From NCBI RefSeq assembly GCF_000392615.1, contig NZ_KB933398.1:2950939-3014938 (forward strand): a DNA stretch of 64,000 bases, read 5' to 3'. This DNA is from Lysinibacillus sphaericus OT4b.31 (lineage in GTDB: Bacteria > Bacillota > Bacilli > Bacillales_A > Planococcaceae). How positions within the stretch are numbered: position 1 is the stretch's first letter; each line of letters starts with the position of its first letter. Below the pieces are notes generated by a model. The model did no database searches and was not told the DNA's origin. It was given only the letters and a program-made list of their open reading frames with translations. Shown piece by piece: positions 19,384 to 27,753 of the stretch. Both the position numbers and the translations under genes were made by a program.

Positions 19384-19424
19384 AAAAGGTATTCGGAATA
19401 TGATCATTCCGAACACCTTTTTTC
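19384..19424 (+). terminator. terminator after transposase remnant
   Basis: Arms AAAGGTATTCGGAAT and ATTCCGAACACCTTT, one mismatch, followed by TTT on plus. Confidence 0.65.
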
Positions 19425-19588
19425 GTCAATTTGAGCAATCTCAATCTATAAGTTATGCTCTTTAAATAGTATCTTTTTCAATTAGACATTGCTTGAATCA
19501 ATGTCATAATTCACTATCATATCAATAAAAGCGCATACTATTAAGGAGAATAAAGTAATTGTTCATATCACATTTATATTCCGCAACA

Positions 19589-19800
19589 GGGGACGCTTTT
19601 CGCGGGCAAGCACCGAGCCGCTTCGGGGCAACAGGGACTTTTATGTGCGAAAGCGAAGCGTCAGCAACAGGATGTTGGTCACGAAAGCGAATGCGTTGAC
19701 ACAGGACGTGACGCTTTTAGCCTTCATTCCCATAAAAGCTCAGCCCAGGGTCTCGGTTCGCTTACTTTTCCCGCTGAAGTTGCCGCCTTACGCTCCTACC
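19589..19800 (+). repeat. mosaic GC-rich repeat region
   Basis: Begins GGACGCTTTTCGCGGGC like the dispersed repeats at 18.8 and 46.7 kb, and ends CCGCTGAAGTTGCCGCC. In the middle is TTATGTGCGAAAGCGAAGCG (19641-19660), the unit tandemly repeated at 21.3 kb, and CACAGGACGTGACG, close to CCACAGGACGTGGCG at 43.63 kb. No supported gene lies between the transposase remnant and folD. Confidence 0.6.
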
Positions 19801-19909
19801 AAAATGTTCGTGTATCTTTAAGACAAACTATTTATGAAAGTAATTTGCTTATGAATCTTTTTAGGTTTAACTTACTAAAAATCGATACGTAATGTAGAAT
19901 CTTTACTCA

Positions 19910-20773
19910 TTATTGCACTTTATTGGCAAGCGTATTTTCTGCTGCTTGCACTGTGTTGAAAAGTAACATTGTGATCGTCATTGGCCCAACTCCACCTGGT
20001 ACTGGTGTCATATGAGACGCAACACCATCGACATCTGAAAAGTTTACGTCGCCACACAGCTTGTTATTTTCATCGCGGTTAATACCGACATCAATAACAA
20101 CTGCGCCTGCTTTAACATGCTCCTTCGTAATGAAGTTAGCACGTCCAACTGCTGCAATTAAAATATCCGCTTGTTTAGTGAATGAAGGTAAATCAGGTGT
20201 TTTTGAATGCGTGTATGTCACGGTTGCATCCTTTTGCAAAAGAAGTTGTCCCATAGGTTTCCCTACGATATGACTTCGACCAACAATGACCGCATGCTTT
20301 CCTGCAATTTCAATTCCTGAATATTCAAGAAGCTTCATAACACCAAACGGCGTACACGGTAAAAAAGTTTCTTGGCCAAGCATCATTTTTCCAACACTTA
20401 TTGGTGAGAAGCCATCGACGTCCTTTTCAACGGCGATTGTAGCAATAACAGTATCCTCATCAATATGTTTTGGGAGTGGTAATTGAACTAAAATACCGTG
20501 AATGTCTTCACGTCCATTTAATAATTCGATTTGTTTTAGTAATTCTTCTTGCGTAGTTTCTTCTGGTAATTTTACTAGCTCTGAAAACATACCAATGGCT
20601 TCACAAGATTTTTGTTTGTTTCTTACATATGTAGCAGAAGCTTGGTTGTCCCCAACTAATACAACCGCCAAGCCTGGTGTTAATCCTTGCTCTTTTAAGC
20701 GAGCTACACGCTCTGCTACAGAATTACGAATTTCTTGACCAATTTCTTTACCATTAATTATTGCACTTGACAT
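19910..20773 (-). CDS. folD: methylenetetrahydrofolate dehydrogenase / cyclohydrolase
   Basis: 287 residues, bifunctional enzyme interconverting 5,10-methylene-, methenyl- and 10-formyl-tetrahydrofolate. The catalytic Tyr-Lys pair is in [29 protein letters not shown] and the NADP-binding [18 protein letters not shown] are conserved, and the C-terminal [16 protein letters not shown] closes the domain. It lies 35 nt after nusB on the same strand, so the two are probably co-transcribed. Confidence 0.96.
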   Translation of the reverse strand: MSSAIINGKEIGQEIRNSVAERVARLKEQGLTPGLAVVLVGDNQASATYVRNKQKSCEAIGMFSELVKLPEETTQEELLKQIELLNGREDIHGILVQLPLPKHIDEDTVIATIAVEKDVDGFSPISVGKMMLGQETFLPCTPFGVMKLLEYSGIEIAGKHAVIVGRSHIVGKPMGQLLLQKDATVTYTHSKTPDLPSFTKQADILIAAVGRANFITKEHVKAGAVVIDVGINRDENNKLCGDVNFSDVDGVASHMTPVPGGVGPMTITMLLFNTVQAAENTLANKVQ

Positions 20774-20807
20774 AAACCTATGTTACTCCTTCCAATACAA
20801 CACGTTT

Positions 20808-21188
20808 TTATTGTTCTGTAAATTTAGAAAGTACGCCATTGACAAATTTCGACGATCCATCGTCGCCAAATGTTTTGCATAACTCGATTGCTTCGTTAAG
20901 TACTACTCTTTTTGGTGTTTCTGGCATGTATAAAAGTTCGTATACAGCTAGACGTAACACGGTTCTTTCAATTTTCGGTAGACGGGCAATTGACCACTTT
21001 TCTAGATGCTGCGCAAGGGCCGCATCAATTTCCTCCAAATTTTCAGCTGTTCCATTTGCAATCTTTTCGTAGAAAGCATTTGTTGGTTGACCTTTAATAT
21101 GTCCCATTGCTTCTTCGACTGTTAGATTGGTATTGTCTAGCTGAAACAAAACTTGCAACGCTTTTTCGCGTGCTTCATGTCGTTTCAT
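20808..21188 (-). CDS. nusB: transcription antitermination factor NusB
   Basis: 126 residues, all-helical RNA-binding protein working with NusE in rRNA antitermination. Starts MKRHEAREKALQVLFQLD, and ends with LNEAIELCKTFGDDGSSKFVNGVLSKF, both conserved. In B. subtilis yqhY lies directly upstream; here a plus-strand regulator/efflux pair is inserted between them. Confidence 0.95.
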   Translation of the reverse strand: MKRHEAREKALQVLFQLDNTNLTVEEAMGHIKGQPTNAFYEKIANGTAENLEEIDAALAQHLEKWSIARLPKIERTVLRLAVYELLYMPETPKRVVLNEAIELCKTFGDDGSSKFVNGVLSKFTEQ

Positions 21189-21324
21189 GTAAAGCTCTCC
21201 TTCTTAAGTGGCATTAAGGTTTATAATAGCATAAATTCATGTGAGAAACATGATTTCAAGCAAGTTTTCAATAATCTGAAACCTTTTTCAAGCAACTTTC
21301 TGCTTATTTTAACTTTCTTTTGCA

Positions 21325-21435
21325 AATAAAGTTATGCGCGAAAGCAAATCGACAACCGCAAATGGTTTTATGCATAAAAATTAAGCGCTAGTCGCAACTG
21401 GTTTTATGCACGAAAGCGGAGCGACAGCCAGCAAT
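21325..21435 (+). repeat. three tandem copies of a 36-bp unit
   Basis: TTATGC starts at 21332, 21368 and 21404, exactly 36 bp apart. Units one and three continue with TTATGC, CGAAAGC and a GCGACA- or TCGACA-type block; the middle one is diverged (TAAAAATTAAGCGC). A single related copy lies at 19641. No gene is supported in 21189-21594 apart from this array and the promoter of the MerR-type gene. Confidence 0.7.
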
Positions 21436-21489
21436 GTCACCTTTTGTAAAAATGATGGTGCTAGCTATATTTTTTAAAAATAGTTTGAA

Positions 21490-21498
21490 TGATATAAT
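21490..21498 (+). promoter_or_regulatory. extended -10 promoter of the MerR-type regulator gene
   Basis: TGATATAAT (TGN plus TATAAT) about 97 nt before the ATG at 21595, the first strong promoter element upstream of this gene. Confidence 0.55.
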
Positions 21499-21594
21499 GA
21501 GAACAATTCATTTCCACTTTAGAGGTGTAAATGGACATCTGAAGTAATGAATTCCAAATTCCAAATTCCTTTTGCTATTGCTAGGAGGCTATCT

Positions 21595-22437
21595 ATGAAA
21601 GAACATTATTATACAATCGGTGAGGTGGCAAAGTTGTCAAATCTTTCTGTGCAGACACTTCGCTACTACGATCAAATTGATTTATTTAAACCAGCTTATA
21701 CTGATACCTCTAGTAATTATCGTTATTATAAAGATGATCAGATTTTTTACTTAGATATAATTAAATCACTGAAGTATATCGGTACGTCGCTTGAAGATAT
21801 AAAAAAAGCACTCATGCTGACACCTGCAGAACTACTCATTTTTTTAGAACAAAAAGAACAACGACTTGAAGAAAAAATCTCCCGATTAAACGAAGTAAAA
21901 TACACCCTACTGAAAACTAAAAAACAAATGCAAGAACAAATTGATATTCCGGTCTTTGGTGAAGTATATACGCAGTTAGAAGAAGAAATGGCCATTTTAC
22001 AAGTTACCACAACCGAACTAACACCGACATCCAGCACAAATTCGTACTATGGTACATTGACCAAAATCATCGAAAATGAAGGCAGTGTATTAAATAGTCG
22101 TTACGGTTGCATCTACCCACTTGCAAAGTACGCAGATGTAAATGATATTATGTACGATGCCATATTTACACCGCTACTAACCGAGCGTACCTTTTCTAAA
22201 CTTTCAACCGATGTCAAACAAACGATTGTACCCGCAGGCATATATGTATGCATTGCCTTTATCTATCACCCTGAAACATATTTTTCTTTTTATGAAAAAC
22301 TTAAGAATTATGTAGAGTCGCAAAAAAAAGCATTCGAAACCACTGTATATGAACTATATATGCCGGCTACATTAATAGCAGAGCAAGAAAAAAAGTTTAT
22401 TGTTGAGTTGAAAATTAGGCAAAAATCCCTCAATTAA
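21595..22437 (+). CDS. MerR-family regulator with effector-binding domain (BltR/BmrR-like)
   Basis: 280 residues from the ATG at 21595, which has AGGAGG 8 nt upstream; the frame stays open 16 codons further back without a ribosome site. The winged-helix MerR domain (1-75) is YYTIGEVAKLSNLSVQTLRYYDQIDL, followed by a coiled coil (80-125) and a C-terminal GyrI-like effector domain (about 145-280). Such regulators sense lipophilic cationic drugs and activate an adjacent efflux gene. The MFS pump starts 136 bp downstream behind a perfect palindrome in a MerR-type promoter, so it is the likely target. The pair is inserted in an otherwise conserved nusB-yqhY neighbourhood. Confidence 0.9.
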   Translation: MKEHYYTIGEVAKLSNLSVQTLRYYDQIDLFKPAYTDTSSNYRYYKDDQIFYLDIIKSLKYIGTSLEDIKKALMLTPAELLIFLEQKEQRLEEKISRLNEVKYTLLKTKKQMQEQIDIPVFGEVYTQLEEEMAILQVTTTELTPTSSTNSYYGTLTKIIENEGSVLNSRYGCIYPLAKYADVNDIMYDAIFTPLLTERTFSKLSTDVKQTIVPAGIYVCIAFIYHPETYFSFYEKLKNYVESQKKAFETTVYELYMPATLIAEQEKKFIVELKIRQKSLN

Positions 22438-22468
22438 TGTCACTTCCTTCTTTTTTCAAACAAATCTT

Positions 22469-22499
22469 TTGACCCTATAGTTACTATAGGGTTTAATGT
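22469..22499 (+). promoter_or_regulatory. MerR-type promoter and operator of the efflux gene
   Basis: Perfect palindrome with arms ACCCTATAG (22472-22480) and CTATAGGGT (22484-22492) and a 3-bp centre, lying between -35 TTGACC (22469-22474) and -10 TAATGT (22494-22499). The 19-bp spacer is the over-long spacing typical of MerR-activated promoters. Confidence 0.8.
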
Positions 22500-22573
22500 A
22501 ATAATTGAAAATATTCTAGTAGATTGGATTTTGTATTTCCCATGTAACGTGAAATGTTGAAGGAGTAAAGAAA

Positions 22574-23743
22574 ATGAACAAGAAACAAACCTTAACGCTA
22601 ATTATTTTGTTAAGTAATTTATTTATCGCCTTTTTAGGCATCGGCCTAGTAATTCCTGTTTTACCAACGATTATGAACGAACTTAATATTACAGGGTCTG
22701 TCGTAGGTTATATGGTCGCGGCATTTGCGATTACGCAGCTTATTGTTTCACCAATTGCTGGTAAACTCGTAGACCGCATCGGTCGGAAAGTTATGATCGT
22801 TGCAGGTCTTTTTGTTTTTGGACTTTCAGAGCTGTTATTTGGGGTTGGCCGTACAATCGAAGTGTTATTTATATCACGTATGCTCGGTGGTGTAAGTGCT
22901 GCATTTATTATGCCTGCGGTGACGGCGTACATTGCTGATATTACAACAATGGCGCAACGTCCAAAGGCTCTCGGCTATATGAGTGCTGCTATTAGCACGG
23001 GCTTTATTATTGGACCAGGGCTTGGTGGTTTTTTGGCGGAAATCGGTACACGTGTACCATTCTACGCCGCAGGTATACTTGGTTTCATAGCAGCAATATT
23101 ATCATTAACATTATTAAAAGAACCAACACGAGCAAAAGACGATGCAGAAGCTGCAAGCTCTATTTTGGGTAGTGCAAAACGCATTTTTAGTCCGTTATAT
23201 TTCATCGCCTTCGTGTTAATTTTTGTCCTATCATTTGGTCTTGCAGCATTTGAATCGCTGTTTAGTTTATTCGTAGATCATAAATTTGCATTTACCCCAA
23301 AGGATATTGCAATAATTATTACTGGTAGTGGAATTGTCGGTGCACTTGCACAGCTGTTATTATTTGATTGGTTGACAAGAAAAATGGGCGAAATTAACGT
23401 CATTCGCTACTCGCTTGTACTATCCGCTGTCCTTACTTTTGCCATGACAATCGTTAATCATTATGCCGCAATATTATTCGTCACTTTCTTTATTTTTGTG
23501 GGCTTTGATTTAATACGACCTGCAGTTACTTCTTATTTATCGAAAATCGCAGGAAATGAACAAGGCTTCGTTGGCGGCATGAACTCAATGTTTACCAGCC
23601 TTGGTAATATATTCGGACCCATTTTAGGTGGCATATTGTTCGACATAAATTTAAACTATCCATACTACTTTGCCACAATCGTGTTAGTCTTCGGTGTGGT
23701 GCTTGCATTTTACTGGAAAAAACCAAAACATATTGAAATATAA
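22574..23743 (+). CDS. MFS multidrug efflux transporter (Bmr/Blt/NorA-like)
   Basis: 389 residues with 12 predicted membrane helices. Motif A is GKLVDRIGRKVMI (about 63-75), the antiporter-type motif C GFIIGPGLGGFLAE is in helix 5, and ITQLIVSPIAG is typical of DHA1 drug exporters. Start has a GAAGGAG site. Expressed from the MerR-type promoter described above. Substrates cannot be read from sequence; hydrophobic cations and quinolones are typical for close relatives. Confidence 0.9.
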   Translation: MNKKQTLTLIILLSNLFIAFLGIGLVIPVLPTIMNELNITGSVVGYMVAAFAITQLIVSPIAGKLVDRIGRKVMIVAGLFVFGLSELLFGVGRTIEVLFISRMLGGVSAAFIMPAVTAYIADITTMAQRPKALGYMSAAISTGFIIGPGLGGFLAEIGTRVPFYAAGILGFIAAILSLTLLKEPTRAKDDAEAASSILGSAKRIFSPLYFIAFVLIFVLSFGLAAFESLFSLFVDHKFAFTPKDIAIIITGSGIVGALAQLLLFDWLTRKMGEINVIRYSLVLSAVLTFAMTIVNHYAAILFVTFFIFVGFDLIRPAVTSYLSKIAGNEQGFVGGMNSMFTSLGNIFGPILGGILFDINLNYPYYFATIVLVFGVVLAFYWKKPKHIEI

Positions 23744-23796
23744 TTTATCACCAAAAGAAAAATTTTAAAGGCAACTCTAGTATTGCATCCTAACAG

Positions 23797-23836
23797 AAAA
23801 CGAGGTTATCTCAAAATTTTGAGATAACCTCGTTTT
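23797..23836. terminator. 40-bp perfect palindrome, bidirectional terminator
   Basis: AAAACGAGGTTATCTCAAAA (23797-23816) followed at once by its reverse complement, then TTCTT. It separates the convergent efflux and asp23-like genes. Confidence 0.85.
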
Positions 23837-23838
23837 TC

Positions 23839-24249
23839 TTATTCTTGTACAGCCACTTCTTCTTTTTCAAAATGAATGCCTGTAATATGTACATTCACTT
23901 CTGCTGTTTCAAGTGCAGTCATATTTAAAATCGCTTGGCGAATTTGTGTTTGTACGTCCTTCGCAACTTTTGGAATTGCATAACCATATTTTACAGAGCA
24001 AAATACATCAATGGCAATTTCTCCACTTTCTGTGACGCCAGATTTAATGCCCTTATTGTGTACTTTTTTACCAAAGCGTTCCACAACACCCGTTGCTATA
24101 TTACCACGTGTTGCAGCGATACCTTCTACCTCGCTAACAGCAATCCCAGCGACAATTTCAATTACTTCCGCCGCTACCTCAATTTTACCAAGCTCCTCTT
24201 TTCCAGCTGGTGTTGGTTGTACAAAAGATTGTCCTACTTTCTCTGCCAT
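23839..24249 (-). CDS. yqhY: Asp23/Gls24 family envelope stress protein YqhY
   Basis: 136 residues from ATG 24249 (AAAGGATG upstream); an earlier start would add 12 codons. Asp23 domain: GKIEVAAEVIEIVAGIAVSEVEGIAA, then VVERFGKKVHNKGI and IDVFCSVKYGYAIPKVAKDVQ. In B. subtilis YqhY sits with accB-accC and affects acetyl-CoA carboxylase activity. The same linkage, downstream of accC on the same strand, is kept here, separated by a 249-nt gap with a hairpin. Confidence 0.92.
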   Translation of the reverse strand: MAEKVGQSFVQPTPAGKEELGKIEVAAEVIEIVAGIAVSEVEGIAATRGNIATGVVERFGKKVHNKGIKSGVTESGEIAIDVFCSVKYGYAIPKVAKDVQTQIRQAILNMTALETAEVNVHITGIHFEKEEVAVQE

Positions 24250-24456
24250 GCAAATATCATCCTTTCCTTTACGCATCGCAAGCAAATGCTGTTGTTACAT
24301 TTATTATACTATAAATAGGAAGGTTTGGCTTAGGAAAGCCGTTTTAATTTCAAATCGATATTTTCTAATAAGTTAGGCGATAAATTCCTAGCCTTTCTAG
24401 ATAAATCAAAAAGTGATGTCGATAAATTTTAAAACAGTATCTATAAATAGTGAAAA

Positions 24457-24483
24457 GCGAAGAAATCATATGGATTCCTTCGC
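24457..24483 (-). terminator. accC terminator
   Basis: On minus, arms GCGAAGGAATC and GATTTCTTCGC with a 5-nt loop, followed by TTTT, 15 nt after the accC stop. Confidence 0.65.
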
Positions 24484-24497
24484 CTTTGTATGAACGA

Positions 24498-25856
24498 TTA
24501 TTTACTTGTCCCTAATACGTCGTTTTCTTCTAGGAATTTCGTGTTGAATTTCGCAGATTTGAATACGTCGTTATTCATTAATGCTTCATGGAATGGAATG
24601 GTTGTATTGATGCCAGGTCCAGAAACTTCAAATTCCCCTAGTGCACGATTCATTTTCGCAATGGCTTCCTCACGCGTATCTGCATGAACGATTAACTTCG
24701 CTACCATTGAATCATAGTATGGAGGGATTGTATAGCCTGCATACACAGCAGAGTCAATACGTACACCATAACCACCTGGAGTGATATAAGTATCTACAGT
24801 ACCAGCTGATGGCATAAAGTTTTTGTATGCATTTTCTGCGTTAATACGGCATTCAATTGCCCATCCAGTTAATTTAATATCTTCTTGTGCAAATGGAAGC
24901 TTTTCACCAGAAGCAATTTTCAATTGTTGTTGTACAAGGTCGACACCAGAAATCATCTCTGTTACTGGATGTTCTACTTGAATACGAGTATTCATTTCCA
25001 TGAAGTAGAACTTGTCTTCCTGATAATCGTAGATGAATTCGATTGTACCAGCACCTTCATAATTACATGCCTGTGCTGCCTTCACCGCAGCTGCACCCAT
25101 TTCAGCACGACGTTCAGAAGATAGTGCAGGAGATGGTGCTTCCTCAACTAATTTCTGCATACGACGCTGCACTGTACAGTCACGCTCGCCTAAATGTACG
25201 ACGTTACCATAACCATCTGCTAAAATTTGAATTTCGCAGTGACGGAAGTATTCGATGAATTTTTCTAAATATACGCCTGGATTGCCGAATGCTGCAGCAG
25301 CCTCTTTTTGCGTAATGTCGATGCCTTTTACAAGGTCTTCTTCTGTACGAGCTACACGGATACCTTTACCACCACCACCAGCAGTTGCTTTGATGATAAC
25401 TGGGTAACCAATTTTAGCAGCCCATTCTTTACCTGTTTCGATATCTGGCACAATACCAGTACCTGGAACAAGTGGAACATCTGCTGCTTCCATTGTTGTA
25501 CGCGCAACGTCTTTAATCCCCATGATTTTAATCGAATCAGATGAAGGACCAATGAATTTGATGCCTGCGTTTTCACATGCTTCAGCGAAGTCAGCGTTTT
25601 CCGATACGAAACCGTAACCTGGGTGGATACCGTCTGCACCTGTTTTTTCTGCTACACTAAGTAAAGCTGGGAAACTAAGGTATGAATCTTTTGATAGTTT
25701 AGGACCGATGCAATATGCTTCATCTGCTAATTTCACATGTAATGCGTCTGCGTCTGCTTCAGAGTATACAGCAACAGATTTGATACCTAGCTCTTTACAA
25801 GCACGAATGATTCGTACAGCGATTTCGCCGCGGTTTGCAATTAAAACTTTTTTCAT
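24498..25856 (-). CDS. accC: acetyl-CoA carboxylase, biotin carboxylase subunit
   Basis: 452 residues from ATG 25856 (MKKVLIANRGEIAVRIIRAC); a GTG four codons upstream overlaps the AAGGAG site and is unlikely. ATP-grasp enzyme carboxylating biotin on AccB. Biotin-carboxylase N-domain 1-115, glycine-rich lid KATAGGGGKGIRVA (about 159-172), EYFRHCEIQILADGYGNV, and the catalytic EMNTRIQVEHPVTE. It follows accB by 15 nt and forms one transcript with it. Confidence 0.97.
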   Translation of the reverse strand: MKKVLIANRGEIAVRIIRACKELGIKSVAVYSEADADALHVKLADEAYCIGPKLSKDSYLSFPALLSVAEKTGADGIHPGYGFVSENADFAEACENAGIKFIGPSSDSIKIMGIKDVARTTMEAADVPLVPGTGIVPDIETGKEWAAKIGYPVIIKATAGGGGKGIRVARTEEDLVKGIDITQKEAAAAFGNPGVYLEKFIEYFRHCEIQILADGYGNVVHLGERDCTVQRRMQKLVEEAPSPALSSERRAEMGAAAVKAAQACNYEGAGTIEFIYDYQEDKFYFMEMNTRIQVEHPVTEMISGVDLVQQQLKIASGEKLPFAQEDIKLTGWAIECRINAENAYKNFMPSAGTVDTYITPGGYGVRIDSAVYAGYTIPPYYDSMVAKLIVHADTREEAIAKMNRALGEFEVSGPGINTTIPFHEALMNNDVFKSAKFNTKFLEENDVLGTSK

Positions 25857-25871
25857 GGTTGTATACACTCC

Positions 25872-26366
25872 TTACTCAGCTTTTACAAGGAATAATGGTT
25901 GACCGTATTCAACTAATTCGCCATCTTTAACAAGTACTTCAACGATTTCACCTTTTACTTCTGCTTCGATTTCGTTGAACAGTTTCATAGCTTCTACGAT
26001 ACATACGATCATCTCGTCGCCTACTTTGTCGCCCACTTGTACGTAAGCTGGTGATTCTGGGTTTGGAGCAGCATAGAAAGTACCAACCATTGGAGATACA
26101 ATTTTATGTAACGATGGGTCGTTGTTTGTTGGTGCTGCTGGAGCTTCTTCTACTTTTGCTGGGGCTGCTGGTGCTGGAGCTGCTGCTGATGCACTTTGTT
26201 GTACAACAGGAGCTGAAACTTCTTTCTTAGGTGCTACAGTTTCAGTAACAACCACACTGTTCTTTTTTAATTTAACTTTTGCGCCATCTACTTCATAAAC
26301 GAACTCGTCGATTGAAGAAGAATCTACCAATTTAATGATTTCACGAATTTCTTGAATTTTGAACAT
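25872..26366 (-). CDS. accB: acetyl-CoA carboxylase biotin carboxyl carrier protein
   Basis: 164 residues. N-terminal helical region, an Ala/Pro-rich flexible linker (about 65-95), and the C-terminal biotinyl domain with [19 protein letters not shown], whose Lys is the biotinylation site. It carries CO2 between AccC and the carboxyltransferase. A terminator lies 105 nt upstream, so accBC is an independent unit from spoIIIA. Confidence 0.97.
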   Translation of the reverse strand: MFKIQEIREIIKLVDSSSIDEFVYEVDGAKVKLKKNSVVVTETVAPKKEVSAPVVQQSASAAAPAPAAPAKVEEAPAAPTNNDPSLHKIVSPMVGTFYAAPNPESPAYVQVGDKVGDEMIVCIVEAMKLFNEIEAEVKGEIVEVLVKDGELVEYGQPLFLVKAE

Positions 26367-26470
26367 GTTTAACTCTCCTTATGAAATAATATCTACTACA
26401 CCCACTATTCTATATTTATTTCGGTCAATTTGAAATAGTTAAATGAAAATTAAGTAAATCTAAACAAAAT

Positions 26471-26503
26471 AAAAGGCTTTCTTTTACTAAACGAAAGCCT
26501 TTT
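26471..26503 (-). terminator. spoIIIA operon terminator
   Basis: Arms AAAAGGCTTTC and GAAAGCCTTTT, 11-nt loop, followed on minus by ATTTTG, 63 nt after spoIIIAH. Confidence 0.75.
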
Positions 26504-26565
26504 CATTATCCTGATATATAACAACTAATGACTAATAAACAGAATATTCCTTTTTTTCACTAATC

Positions 26566-27126
26566 TTAATAGCCGTTGTTTGCACTAAATTTAACTTGCA
26601 CATCATTGGCGCCTTCCCATTCGCTTTTCACCAAATAAATTATTTCATTTGCTTGTGATTTAGATAACTCTTCCGCCATGACAGTGACAGATACTTTTTC
26701 TCCGTCCGCTTTAACAAAGGCATCCGAATATCCTAACGATTTAACTAGCATTTCTAACATGGCTTCCGCTGATTCCTGTTTAATAATCCCATCGATTTCA
26801 TTGAATGCCTTATTTTTTTCTTCAGCTGTGTATTCTTCAGAGGCAATTTTTTGCGTTAACTGCTGACGTAATTGACTTCTCTCATCACTTACTTGCATAC
26901 GCATTTCTTCAAATAAATGACTTGGCGATGATACTTCAGTCGTCACATCTTGTTTGGAAGCCTCTTGATCTGTTACACCTGTTATCGCTGTTTGCTGTAA
27001 TGTATCATCTGAAAAAATTGTTAAGCCATTAAATTGTTTTGCTGGGTCAACTAAATAGTATACTGAAATTACTGCTACTAGACTTAATAATGTCATAAAC
27101 CAAACAGTTCTTCTACGCACGCGCAT
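26566..27126 (-). CDS. spoIIIAH: stage III sporulation protein AH
   Basis: 186 residues. One membrane anchor (about 7-26), then an extracellular part ending in a ring-building/YscJ-like domain (about 95-186, IIKQESAEAMLEMLVKSLGYSDAFVKADGEKVSVTV). In B. subtilis it sits in the mother-cell membrane and binds forespore SpoIIQ across the intermembrane space to form the feeding channel. AAGGGGG site; ATG abuts the spoIIIAG stop. Somewhat shorter than the B. subtilis protein. Confidence 0.93.
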   Translation of the reverse strand: MRVRRRTVWFMTLLSLVAVISVYYLVDPAKQFNGLTIFSDDTLQQTAITGVTDQEASKQDVTTEVSSPSHLFEEMRMQVSDERSQLRQQLTQKIASEEYTAEEKNKAFNEIDGIIKQESAEAMLEMLVKSLGYSDAFVKADGEKVSVTVMAEELSKSQANEIIYLVKSEWEGANDVQVKFSANNGY

Positions 27127-27546
27127 TTATTTTTCCCCCTTATTTTCCATTGGAACGATAATAATTCGATGAATAGGCAATTGCATCACTTGACTGACGA
27201 CAGCACGAATTTCATTTTTAATAAAAATATCCGATGCTCCCTCTGAAACAATAAGCATTCCTGTTACATCTTTCACGCCTTGGTCAGTACCCCTAAAATA
27301 TTGGCTAAATAGATTATTTTCATCCGTCTCATTTGTCATCTCTCCATAATAAAAATAAACTTTTACCTCCCCAACACCTTGCATAGCTCGTAGTGTCTTT
27401 TCTAGCTTTTCTTCATTTGTAGACGGTGTTACTCGCTCATTTGTTGAATTCGTTTGAAACATAGGAAACACGATGAAAAGTCCCATGGAGGCAGCAATGA
27501 GCATTAAGACCAAAAATGGTGTTGTTTTTTTTCGTACCTTTTCCAC
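27127..27546 (-). CDS. spoIIIAG: stage III sporulation protein AG, short form
   Basis: 139 residues against about 230 in B. subtilis. Basic N-terminus, one membrane helix (about 10-27), then a compact ring-building domain: LEKTLRAMQGVGEVKVYFYYG, GVKDVTGMLIVSEGASD and IRAVVSQVMQLPIHRIIIVP. The long insertion expected between anchor and ring domain is missing or strongly shortened. GTG start; the only good ribosome site (GGGAGG) lies 15 nt upstream, so the start is uncertain. It forms the large mother-cell ring of the feeding-tube apparatus. Confidence 0.88.
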   Translation of the reverse strand: MEKVRKKTTPFLVLMLIAASMGLFIVFPMFQTNSTNERVTPSTNEEKLEKTLRAMQGVGEVKVYFYYGEMTNETDENNLFSQYFRGTDQGVKDVTGMLIVSEGASDIFIKNEIRAVVSQVMQLPIHRIIIVPMENKGEK

Positions 27547-27608
27547 ATCACTTGTACATTGCCTCCCTTCATCTTCTCTTTTTCAAGTGTATGTACGCTT
27601 GTTTCCTC

Positions 27609-27752
27609 CTATGAATTGATAAATGGAATCTTTAATAGCAATTGCAAAAATACTAACGTAATGACGAGTTTTGTTAGTGAAATTATCTGCTTATCATCGG
27701 TTAGAAACACGAAAAGCTGACAAATAAAGAGCAACGCCAATAAAAGAATCAA
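27609..27752 (-). CDS. spoIIIAF: stage III sporulation protein AF, minimal two-helix form
   Basis: Probably only 47 residues from a TTG at 27752-27750, preceded by GGGGGGAGA that overlaps the end of spoIIIAE. A longer open frame (71 codons from 27824) would begin deep inside spoIIIAE. The product is LILLLALLFICQLFVFL, a DDKQ loop and a second hydrophobic segment ending PFINS. This matches the two N-terminal membrane helices of SpoIIIAF in position and topology, but the C-terminal ring-like domain (B. subtilis protein about 206 residues) is gone. Identity rests on operon position and topology. Confidence 0.6.
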   Translation of the reverse strand: MILLLALLFICQLFVFLTDDKQIISLTKLVITLVFLQLLLKIPFINS

Positions 27753-27753
27753 T

